64,000 bases of DNA from an uncultured Paracoccus sp. (lineage in GTDB: Bacteria > Pseudomonadota > Alphaproteobacteria > Rhodobacterales > Rhodobacteraceae): contig NZ_CALMYP010000052.1 of assembly GCF_937873615.1 (NCBI RefSeq), positions 1 to 64,000 of the forward strand, in the 5' to 3' direction. This document shows, piece after piece, positions 6,744-14,252 of the stretch; position 1 is the first letter of the stretch; each line of letters begins with the position of its first letter. A program made the position numbers and the translations under genes. Under the pieces are notes generated by a model that had not been told where the DNA came from, did no database searches, and was given only the letters and a program-made list of their open reading frames with translations.

Positions 6744-7451
6744 TCAGGGCCGGATGGTCTGAATTGTCACATAGCCCAGGCGGGGGCCGATCCACTGACG
6801 CGAGACCGGGATCTGTCCAGACGCGGTCACGAGATAGGAGTTCTGAACCTCCGCCCCGCTGCCTTCGCAGCTTTCGACAACCTGCGTCGCGTTCCAGCCA
6901 GTGCCGGCAAAGCTGAAGCTCTTGGCATCGCCGACGGCGATGGTGCAATTCAGCGGCAAGGGCCGTTCCGTCCCGTCGCCAGAGATATAACGCATCGTTC
7001 GGCTGCCCTGGCCTGCACGGCGGGCGCGGATCAGGTTGGCGGTGCCCTCGACCTCGGCGACGGACAGGTCGTTGCCCAGGCCCTTGGTGCCGGTCAACAT
7101 GCCGGAGCGAATGACCAGAGCCTGCATATTCGGTGTCATATAGGTCCGCATCCCGCCATTCTCGCCGACCATGGCCATGACCTGCGTGGCGCCGGTGCTT
7201 TCCAGACTGACGAGGATGAGCGGCGCAGGATTGGCGGCAAGCGCGCGTGCGGCCATTTCATCGGCGCTCAGCGGGGCGGCCGGCGCGGCTTCCTCGGCCT
7301 GCTGCCCGGTCGCGCGAGAGATCGCCGGCGCGGCAACCTTGCGCAGCTGGCCGGCGATTGTGGCCTGATCCTCTTGCCCGGACGAACCGCAGGCAGCGAG
7401 CAGCAATGCGGCGACGCCAAGCGCGCCCGCGTTCTTCTTCAAGCGGGTCAT
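6744..7451 (-). CDS. yjbF: YjbF/GfcB-type outer-membrane lipoprotein
   Basis: The 235-residue protein has a lipoprotein signal peptide (MTRLKKNAGALGVAALLLAAC) and fits the YjbF/GfcB family linked to exopolysaccharide and group 4 capsule production. The body has the family features GMLTGTKGLGNDLSVAEVEG and a late Trp/Tyr-rich region ending YVTIQTIRP. The start at 7451 makes an ATGA overlap with the upstream yjbH stop, so the two are coupled. In E. coli a YjbG/GfcC gene lies between them; here it is absent and the order is yjbH then yjbF. Confidence 0.75.
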   Translation of the reverse strand: MTRLKKNAGALGVAALLLAACGSSGQEDQATIAGQLRKVAAPAISRATGQQAEEAAPAAPLSADEMAARALAANPAPLILVSLESTGATQVMAMVGENGGMRTYMTPNMQALVIRSGMLTGTKGLGNDLSVAEVEGTANLIRARRAGQGSRTMRYISGDGTERPLPLNCTIAVGDAKSFSFAGTGWNATQVVESCEGSGAEVQNSYLVTASGQIPVSRQWIGPRLGYVTIQTIRP

Positions 7452-9583
7452 CGCCAGAATCTCCCCCATCCATCATAGATCTTGCTGGTTTGGCTGTCGC
7501 GGATTTCCTCGTACAGGCGACCTTCGACGCGAAGTCGCGAGCCACCGTCGCGGGCAAGAGAGCGGACATGCCCGCCGACGCGGCGCTTGCTTGGCGTTCC
7601 GACGGCCCAGCTGATCGGGATCGAGATGCTCACGCCCTTGTCGAACGAGCCCTCGCCAAACTCTTCTTCGCTCATGTCGGTCTTGGTTGCCCACGCCCCG
7701 ACAGTCCAGCCATTTTCGAAGTCGCGGTGGATCGAGATGGTCGCGCCATCATCGCCGGCCAGATACCGCCCGACATCGACCTGCCCCCAGATGCCATAGC
7801 CGAAATCGTAATAGGCCGAGACGTGGCCGGTCGTGACCTCGTAGTCACGGAAGCTGAAGACATCGTCGAAGTCGCGCTTCTTCACACGGTTGATCTCGGC
7901 GCCGAGGGCGAGGCGCGAATTGGTCGGTTTCCACAAAAGCTCACCAGACACACCGCCGAAGGCGCGCTCAAGCAGACCGACGGTCACACGGGAATAGGTT
8001 GTTTCCGTCGGTTTGGCATACCAAGCCAAGGTCAGGTTCGGGATGGTCGGGCTGTCATTGCCCGAATACATCCGGCTGTCAGAGCGGACGCGCGGCACGC
8101 CATATTCGTTTTCATCCGTGCCAAGCGCTTCGTATTCCGCCGGCGAGAGATCGCCGGGGCCCTCCTGATCCAGAGATCCGAAAGCGCGCTGGCGAACGGT
8201 GCCCGACAGGATCAGCCCCGGCATGATCTCGTAAGTGCCCGACGCCTGCAGCCCGGCTTCGTAGCGCCAGGGCTCGTCCGGGTCCCAGAGGCCGAGAGAG
8301 GCGTAGGGCCGGATGTTCCAGGTGAATTTCGGATAGACCCCCTCGGAATAGACAAGATCGGCGGAACGCCCGGGCGGGTCGATGATTTCGGCGCGCTGTC
8401 CGATATGAGCCGCGGCGGTGTTTTCCAGCTGCTCGACATCGGATCGCCTCAACACGACCGAGGAGGTCGGCATCCCGCTCTCCATCGAGGTGATGACGAA
8501 GGTCTCGACCGATGGCGGCAGGGCGCGGGTCATCAGGCGCGCGGTGCGGCCCACCGCCTCTGCCTGCGAGATATAGCGGTTGTTGCGGATGCGCACCTCG
8601 GCTCGGTTGGCCGAAAGCGCCATGGACTCGAGCACCTGGCCTTCACCCCGCAGGGCATCGCCAAGCGCCGTCTGGATTACCGGCTGTGCGGTCGAATCCG
8701 CAGTCCAGGCACCGGACCAGCCCTCCGGATCGGCACCGCGTGCCGGGCGCGGGCGGACCGGGGCGGGGGCAGGTTCCAGACCGGACGGATAGGGCGGCTT
8801 GAGCGCGTTCAGCGCCACCGTACCCTTGATGCCGAAGACATTGCCGCCAATCGTGTAGGCGCCGATCTGGTAGCTGTCGCCGACCGTATAATTGACGCCG
8901 AGGTTGAACTTGTTGTCGGGCCGGTCCTTGTCGGGGTTGTCGACCTCGGGGTCGTAATCGTCCTGCGAGTATTCGGCCAGGATCGACAGCCGGTCCGTCG
9001 CCTGCCATTCGATCGAGGCGAACGGCTTCACATCGCCCGAGAACCAGTCGCGAATGTTGAACTTGCCGCCTTCGTCATTGTAATCCGTTCGCCGCCAATC
9101 GCCCGCCAGACGCCCCCAGCCAAGACCGGCCGAGGCACGCAGGCGCGGCGTCAGGCTTTTGCTGGCGACAAGATATTCGCTGGAATAGACGCCGGTTCCC
9201 ACGAAGTCCCGAAGGCCGAGCGCGACCGACGGCTGCCAGCCCTGGGTTTCGTTTAACAGTTGAAACTGAACGTCGAAGCTGCGGTCCTTCAGGGCGTCGC
9301 GATTGGGGTCGAGCCCGTCGATCGAGGAATAGCGCAGCGCGCCGGTCACCCGCGGCATGACCTGAAAGATCAGCGTCGTGCGGGTGCCGTAATCGCTGTG
9401 GCTGATGGTTGCCGCAAACTCGCCTTCAGGTGGGGGCGCTGCTGTCGGTGTGTCGATGGCACCCGGCATGCCATAGCTGTTCAAGGTTTGGCTCTGCGTC
9501 GGCGACGCGACCCCAAGCGCTGTGACGCAAACCGTCACAAGCGCCGTAGAGGCCAGAAGCACGGGATTGATACGGCTGTGCAT
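7448..9583 (-). CDS. yjbH: YjbH/GfcD-family outer-membrane protein (exopolysaccharide biosynthesis accessory)
   Basis: The 711-residue protein is close in length to E. coli YjbH. A signal peptide (SRINPVLLASTALVTVCVTA) is followed by a region starting LNSYGMPGAIDTPTA, the conserved YjbH opening, and then by many alternating, aromatic-rich strands, as expected of a beta barrel. The family is associated with export or surface assembly of exopolysaccharide. The gene is first of a two-gene unit with the yjbF-like lipoprotein gene. Confidence 0.82.
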   Translation of the reverse strand: MHSRINPVLLASTALVTVCVTALGVASPTQSQTLNSYGMPGAIDTPTAAPPPEGEFAATISHSDYGTRTTLIFQVMPRVTGALRYSSIDGLDPNRDALKDRSFDVQFQLLNETQGWQPSVALGLRDFVGTGVYSSEYLVASKSLTPRLRASAGLGWGRLAGDWRRTDYNDEGGKFNIRDWFSGDVKPFASIEWQATDRLSILAEYSQDDYDPEVDNPDKDRPDNKFNLGVNYTVGDSYQIGAYTIGGNVFGIKGTVALNALKPPYPSGLEPAPAPVRPRPARGADPEGWSGAWTADSTAQPVIQTALGDALRGEGQVLESMALSANRAEVRIRNNRYISQAEAVGRTARLMTRALPPSVETFVITSMESGMPTSSVVLRRSDVEQLENTAAAHIGQRAEIIDPPGRSADLVYSEGVYPKFTWNIRPYASLGLWDPDEPWRYEAGLQASGTYEIMPGLILSGTVRQRAFGSLDQEGPGDLSPAEYEALGTDENEYGVPRVRSDSRMYSGNDSPTIPNLTLAWYAKPTETTYSRVTVGLLERAFGGVSGELLWKPTNSRLALGAEINRVKKRDFDDVFSFRDYEVTTGHVSAYYDFGYGIWGQVDVGRYLAGDDGATISIHRDFENGWTVGAWATKTDMSEEEFGEGSFDKGVSISIPISWAVGTPSKRRVGGHVRSLARDGGSRLRVEGRLYEEIRDSQTSKIYDGWGRFWR

Positions 9584-9595
9584 GAACTCGTCCTT

Positions 9596-9612
9596 GGCGA
9601 TAAATTGTCGCC
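9596..9612. promoter_or_regulatory. Inverted repeat upstream of yjbH
   Basis: GGCGA-TAAATTG-TCGCC is a five-base perfect dyad with an AT-rich centre, 12 bases upstream of the yjbH start, in the 200-base gap before the COG3650 lipoprotein gene. It could be an operator or part of a leader hairpin. Apart from this and the YjbH promoter it must hold, nothing else is visible in the gap. Confidence 0.3.
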
Positions 9613-9783
9613 ACTATATTCGGGGCATCTGGCTGCGCCAATGCCAAGCGTCCGGTGGATGGCGGGTTTTCGCCCCGCTGTTGCCTATATGCAGAAATGG
9701 CGGCGAAACTGTCGGTCGAGCGCTGCGCAACCCGGACGCGGCGGCAACTCATGCGCCGCCTGCGTTCTGCTGGCGCGGCGCGA

Positions 9784-10341
9784 TCAGCCGGCGGCGGCCT
9801 GATCGGCCTCGGCCCCGGTTTCGGCCGGGGCTGCGCAGCCCTGCGAGCGACGCGTGCCGACGCGCAGCGAGGCCGTCATCGGGAACTTCTCTCCTGACAT
9901 GCTGTCGGTGCATTCGGCGCTGCGAATGTTCAACGAGAAAGCAGCGCCGCCCCATTCGCCGATATATTCGACGCCCTGACGATAGACGATGCGCGAGACC
10001 GAGACATTGCTGCCCGACTGGTTCTGCGGCGTCTGGTATTTTGCTGTATTGCCGCTCACCTCGACGCGCCAGAAGGGCTCGTTGCCCTGCGCGACGTAGG
10101 CGGTGGTGTTCAGCGTCCTGGCCTCGGCGGTGGCGACAAGGGTGCGTTCGCCCTCGACCTCGACCGGGACCTGGTTGGGCGAAACCTGCGGTGCCACCAG
10201 CGGCTTCGACATCGGATCGACCGGGGTTTCGGGCACGACCTCCTCCGGCTGGTCCCAGGGCATGCGGAAATCCTGCATGGCCTGATCGTCGCAGGCGGCG
10301 AGGCCAAGCGGCAGCAATGCCATGGCATAGCGAAGTTTCAT
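9784..10341 (-). CDS. COG3650-family lipoprotein of unknown function
   Basis: This 185-residue predicted lipoprotein (MKLRYAMALLPLGLAAC) has a Pro/Val-rich linker and then a domain with GNEPFWRVEVSGNTAKYQTP, the hallmark of COG3650 proteins (uncharacterised exported proteins). A conserved pair of Cys (AECTDSMSGEKFPM and GCAAP) lies near the end. The start at 10341 is chosen because it gives the signal peptide; the frame itself stays open upstream. Function unknown. Confidence 0.75.
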   Translation of the reverse strand: MKLRYAMALLPLGLAACDDQAMQDFRMPWDQPEEVVPETPVDPMSKPLVAPQVSPNQVPVEVEGERTLVATAEARTLNTTAYVAQGNEPFWRVEVSGNTAKYQTPQNQSGSNVSVSRIVYRQGVEYIGEWGGAAFSLNIRSAECTDSMSGEKFPMTASLRVGTRRSQGCAAPAETGAEADQAAAG

Positions 10342-10498
10342 GGGGCTGTCCTTCGTTCTGAAACCGTCATATGCGGCTCTTCTGGCCGGTTTTGCCTGCA
10401 ATAGCCCAATCCATGGGTGTGCGGCAAGCGTCGTGCCTGGGATGCGGGCCGGGCGGCAAATCGGCACCTGCCCGAATTTTGGGGTTACGCGATAAGAT

Positions 10499-10515
10499 TG
10501 CCTATAATTTAGGCA
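10499..10515 (+). promoter_or_regulatory. Promoter with operator-like palindrome before dusB-ntrBC
   Basis: TGCCTA-TAATT-TAGGCA is a perfect six-base inverted repeat, and it contains a consensus -10 hexamer, TATAAT, at 10503-10508. TTGGGG at 10479-10484 is a possible weak -35 element with 18-base spacing. It lies 75 bases upstream of the first dusB start. A regulator binding the palindrome would block the -10 region. Confidence 0.5.
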
Positions 10516-10589
10516 TAAACTGGCGAAACCGCGTATGCGACAGGGCAAAACTGCTTTAGAAACTCGCAACTGGCCTGATCCGGGACGTT

Positions 10590-11642
10590 ATGATGACGAA
10601 GATGAGAAAGACGATGTCCATCAATCCGATCCGCCTTGGCGGGGTAGAACTGGGGGTGCCGGTGTTCCTGGCGCCCATGGCCGGCATTACCGACCTGCCG
10701 TTCCGACGCATGGTGGCGCGCTTCGGCGCGGGGCTGGTGGTGTCCGAGATGGTGGCCTCAAGCGAGATGGTGACGACCCGGCCTTCGCCGCGTGCCTCGG
10801 TGCGGGCGCGGGCGATGACCGAGGGTCATGTGCCGGTCTCGGTCCAGATCGCCGGGCGCGAGGCCGCACCGATGGCCGAAACCGCGCGGATCGTGGCCGG
10901 AATGGGGGCGCGGATCATCGACATCAACATGGGCTGCCCGGCGAAGAAGGTGACGGGCGGGCTGTCGGGGGCGGCGCTGATGCGCGATCTCGACCATGCG
11001 CTTGGCCTTGTCGATGCGGTGGTCGGCGCGGTCGATCTGCCGGTGACGCTGAAGATGCGGCTCGGCTGGGATGGGGATTGCCTGAATGCGGCCGAACTCT
11101 CGGCGCGCGCCCGCGATGCCGGTGTGCGGATGCTGACCGTGCATGGCCGCACCAGGGCGCAATTCTATACCGGGCAGGCGGATTGGGCGGCGATCCGCCC
11201 GGTGGCCGATCTGACCGACCGCCCGCCTCTGGTCGCGAATGGCGATATCACCGATGCGCGTTCGGCAAGGGCGGCGCTTGCGGCTTCGGGTGCGGATGCG
11301 GTGATGGTCGGGCGCGCGGCGCAGGGCGCGCCCTGGCGGCTGGCCGAGATTGCCCATGCGCTGCACGCCACCCCCGCGCCCGCGATCCCGCAAGCGGCGG
11401 CCCTCGCCGATCTGGTGGCGACGCATTACGAGGACATGATCGGCTTTTACGGCAGCGAGGTCGGCCTGCGCGTCGCCCGAAAACACCTTGGTTGGTATGC
11501 CGAGGCGAATGGTGTGGCCCACGGCCGCAAGGCGCTGTTCGCCGCTGCCAGCCCGGCCGAGACCCTGCGCGTCATCCGCGCGCTTTTCGCCGATGCGCCC
11601 GGCCCCCAAAAGCTGGCCCCCGAAAGGCAGGCCGCCGCATGA
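10590..11642 (+). CDS. dusB: tRNA-dihydrouridine synthase DusB (NifR3)
   Basis: This FMN-dependent enzyme reduces uridine in the D-loop of tRNA. The 350-residue TIM-barrel protein has the family opening VFLAPMAGITDLPFRRM, the signature NMGCPAKKVTGGLSGAALMRD with catalytic Cys, and VHGRTRAQFYTG. As in Rhodobacter capsulatus, where the gene was named nifR3, it precedes ntrB and ntrC, overlapping ntrB as ATGA. ATG codons at 10590, 10593, 10602 and 10614 are all possible; the homologous part begins at about 10614 (MSINPIRLGG). Confidence 0.95.
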   Translation: MMTKMRKTMSINPIRLGGVELGVPVFLAPMAGITDLPFRRMVARFGAGLVVSEMVASSEMVTTRPSPRASVRARAMTEGHVPVSVQIAGREAAPMAETARIVAGMGARIIDINMGCPAKKVTGGLSGAALMRDLDHALGLVDAVVGAVDLPVTLKMRLGWDGDCLNAAELSARARDAGVRMLTVHGRTRAQFYTGQADWAAIRPVADLTDRPPLVANGDITDARSARAALAASGADAVMVGRAAQGAPWRLAEIAHALHATPAPAIPQAAALADLVATHYEDMIGFYGSEVGLRVARKHLGWYAEANGVAHGRKALFAAASPAETLRVIRALFADAPGPQKLAPERQAAA

Positions 11643-12748
11643 GCTTTACCCCCGGTCCCAGTTTCGACGCGCTGCCCCTGCCGGGGCTGATGCTGGATGC
11701 GGAGGACCGGTTGGTCGGGGTCAATGACGCAGCCGAGTTGTGGCTGAACCTGTCGCGGCGCATGGCGCTTGGCCATCGGCTGAGCGATGAGGTGATCCAG
11801 TCGCGGCTGCGCATCACGCCCGAAATCTGCCCGCTGCTGGCGCGGGTGCGCAACGATCACGGCCCCATCGGGCAGCCGCGCGTGCGGTTCGAACTGGGCG
11901 ACCGTGCCGGCGGGCACCAGCCGCATTTCGGCGATATTCATCTGGGTGCGGCCCCCGACGGGCTGCCCGGCGGGGTGATCCTGCTGATCGCCCCCACCGA
12001 TGCCGCCGAGGGGATGGAGCCGGGCCATGCCGCCCGCAAGGCCGCGCGGCAAGCCATCGGCATGGCCGATATGCTGGCCCATGAGATCAAGAACCCGCTG
12101 TCCGGCATTCGCGGCGCGGCGCAGCTTCTGTCGATGAACGTGGCCGAGGAAGACCGCGAATTCACCGAGTTGATCGTGACCGAATCGCGCCGCATCGTGG
12201 CGCTTCTGGATCAGGTCGAGCGTTTCGGCGACACCACCGCACCGGATTTGAAGCCGGTCAACCTGCACGACATCCTCGAACGTGCCCGCCGCTCGGCGGA
12301 ACTGGGTTTTGCCCGCGACCTGGAGGTGATCACCGTCTACGATCCCTCGCTGCCGGATGCGCTTGGCGATGACGACCAGTTGATGCAGGTGGCGCTGAAC
12401 CTGCTCAAGAACGCCGCCGAGGCGCTGTTGCGGGGCCGCGCCGAGGGCGGGACCGGGCGCACCATCCGCATTCGCAGCTTCTATGACGCGGCCCTGCGGC
12501 TGGCGCCGACGCCGGATTACCCGCGTGGCCGGGTGCTGCCCCTGCAGATCGAGATCGAGGATGACGGGCCGGGTATCCCCAATGCCATCGCCGGCCAGAT
12601 CTTCGAGCCCTTCGTTTCTGGCCGCGAGAACGGCACCGGGCTGGGCCTCGCACTGGTTTCCAAGATCGTGACCGATCATGGCGGCTGGCTGCGCGTCGAT
12701 TCGCGGCCCGGCCGCACCACCATTCGAATTTCCTTACCGAAGGCGTGA
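11639..12748 (+). CDS. ntrB: Nitrogen regulation sensor kinase NtrB
   Basis: The 369-residue cytoplasmic histidine kinase/phosphatase controls NtrC according to nitrogen status through PII. An N-terminal PAS domain (PLPGLMLDAEDRLVGVNDAA) is followed by the H-box MLAHEIKNPLSGIRGAAQLL, the N-box NLLKNAAEAL, and G-boxes DDGPGIP and GTGLGLAL. There are no membrane segments, as expected for NtrB. It overlaps the dusB stop by four bases and is followed four bases later by ntrC. Confidence 0.95.
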   Translation: MSFTPGPSFDALPLPGLMLDAEDRLVGVNDAAELWLNLSRRMALGHRLSDEVIQSRLRITPEICPLLARVRNDHGPIGQPRVRFELGDRAGGHQPHFGDIHLGAAPDGLPGGVILLIAPTDAAEGMEPGHAARKAARQAIGMADMLAHEIKNPLSGIRGAAQLLSMNVAEEDREFTELIVTESRRIVALLDQVERFGDTTAPDLKPVNLHDILERARRSAELGFARDLEVITVYDPSLPDALGDDDQLMQVALNLLKNAAEALLRGRAEGGTGRTIRIRSFYDAALRLAPTPDYPRGRVLPLQIEIEDDGPGIPNAIAGQIFEPFVSGRENGTGLGLALVSKIVTDHGGWLRVDSRPGRTTIRISLPKA

Positions 12749-12752
12749 TTTC

Positions 12753-14168
12753 ATGGACGGAACCATCCTGATTGCCGATGACGACCGCAGCATCCGCACC
12801 GTACTGACCCAGGCGCTGACCCGCGCCGGCTGCCGGGTTCACGCCACCGGCAGCCTGCAGCAACTGCTGAAATGGGTCGAGGAAGGCCGCGGCGATCTGG
12901 TCGTGACCGATGTGATGATGCCCGATGGCAATGGCATCGACACCATCCCGGCCATTCGCCGCGCCCGCCCGGACATGCCGGTCATCGTCATCTCGGCCCA
13001 GAACACCATCGTCACTGCCATTCGCGCGACCGAGGCGGCGGCCTTCGACTACCTGCCGAAACCCTTCGATCTGCCCGATCTGCTGTCGCGCTCGCGCGAT
13101 GCGCTGTCGCGGCGGCCACGCAAGGCGGATCTCGCCCCGGCGCCCGAGCAGATCGCCGTGCCCTCGCCCGCCGGGCCGGAGCCGGAACTGCCGCTGATTG
13201 GCCATGCCGCGCCGATGCAGGCGCTGTTCCGGCTGGTGGCCAAGGTGCTGAATGCCGATCTGCCGGTCATGGTGACCGGGCAGGCGGGGGTCGGAAAATC
13301 GACCATCGCCAAGGCCCTGCACGAATTTTCGGATCGCAGCACCGCGCCGCTGGTGGTGCTGACCCCGGCCGATGGCGGGGCCGACCAGTTGTCCCGCGCC
13401 GTGCAGGAGGCGCGCGGCGGCACCTTGCTGATCGAGAACCCGGCCGGCTTCGATGCGGCGGCGCAGACCCGGCTGCTGGCGCTTCTGGAACAGCTCGACG
13501 GGGCCGGCGATGCGCCCCGGCTGGTCTCGACCTCGGGGCCGGACCCGCAGGCGGATATGGACGAGGGCCGGCTGCGCGCCGATCTGTTCTATCGTCTGGC
13601 CGGGGCCACGATCGCGGTGCCGCCGCTTTCGGCGCGGCGCGACGATATTCCGGCGCTGGCAAAGCACCTGATGGCGCGCGCCGCCGGGCAGGGGCTGGTC
13701 GAACGCCCGATCCCCGATGACGTTCTGGCCGAGCTGCGCGGCCTCGATTATCCCGGCAATGTGCGGCAGCTGGAAAACCTGGTGCGCCGCCTCGCGCTGA
13801 CCGGCTCTGGCCCGATGATGCTGGAGGAGTTGCGCGAACTGTCCGGCCAGACCGCGCAGCCGGTGGCGATGGCGTCCTCGGCACCGCGCGCCACGACCGC
13901 GCATGGCGGCGCATCGGGCCAGCTTTCGGCCTCGGTTGCCGATCACCTGCAACGCTATTTCGACCTGCATGGCGACGCATTGCCGCCCCCCGGCCTTTAC
14001 GACCGCATCCTGCGTGAAATCGAGGTGCCGCTGCTGGAAATCGCGCTCGACGCGACCGGCGGAAACCAGCTTCGCTGCGCCGAGCTTCTGGGCATCAATC
14101 GCAATACCCTGCGCAAGAAACTGAGCGATCTGAATATTCAGGTGACACGCCGCCGCCGAGTGATGTAA
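12753..14168 (+). CDS. ntrC: Nitrogen regulator NtrC, sigma-54-independent type
   Basis: The 471-residue regulator has a receiver domain with Asp53 (VVTDVMMPDG), an AAA+ domain with Walker A GQAGVGKST, and a Fis-type helix-turn-helix at the end (LRCAELLGINRNTLRKKLSD). The GAFTGA loop needed to contact sigma-54 is absent, and the Walker B region reads GGTLLIENPAG instead of the usual GGTLFLDEIG. Rhodobacter capsulatus NtrC, which lacks GAFTGA, activates the sigma-70 holoenzyme; the same is inferred here. The helix-turn-helix is intact, so promoter binding is expected to be normal. Confidence 0.94.
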   Translation: MDGTILIADDDRSIRTVLTQALTRAGCRVHATGSLQQLLKWVEEGRGDLVVTDVMMPDGNGIDTIPAIRRARPDMPVIVISAQNTIVTAIRATEAAAFDYLPKPFDLPDLLSRSRDALSRRPRKADLAPAPEQIAVPSPAGPEPELPLIGHAAPMQALFRLVAKVLNADLPVMVTGQAGVGKSTIAKALHEFSDRSTAPLVVLTPADGGADQLSRAVQEARGGTLLIENPAGFDAAAQTRLLALLEQLDGAGDAPRLVSTSGPDPQADMDEGRLRADLFYRLAGATIAVPPLSARRDDIPALAKHLMARAAGQGLVERPIPDDVLAELRGLDYPGNVRQLENLVRRLALTGSGPMMLEELRELSGQTAQPVAMASSAPRATTAHGGASGQLSASVADHLQRYFDLHGDALPPPGLYDRILREIEVPLLEIALDATGGNQLRCAELLGINRNTLRKKLSDLNIQVTRRRRVM

Positions 14169-14252
14169 AACGGTCACAGGGGCGCGAAATCCGTCGCGCC
14201 ACGGCAACAAGACGCGGCTTCCAAGCGGCGCAAGATCGAGCAGAACGAGCCC

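Noticed and set aside
7247-9256. 669-codon plus-strand frame
   Set aside because: It is antisense to yjbH and yjbF and has no ribosome-binding site, homologous motif or signal peptide.
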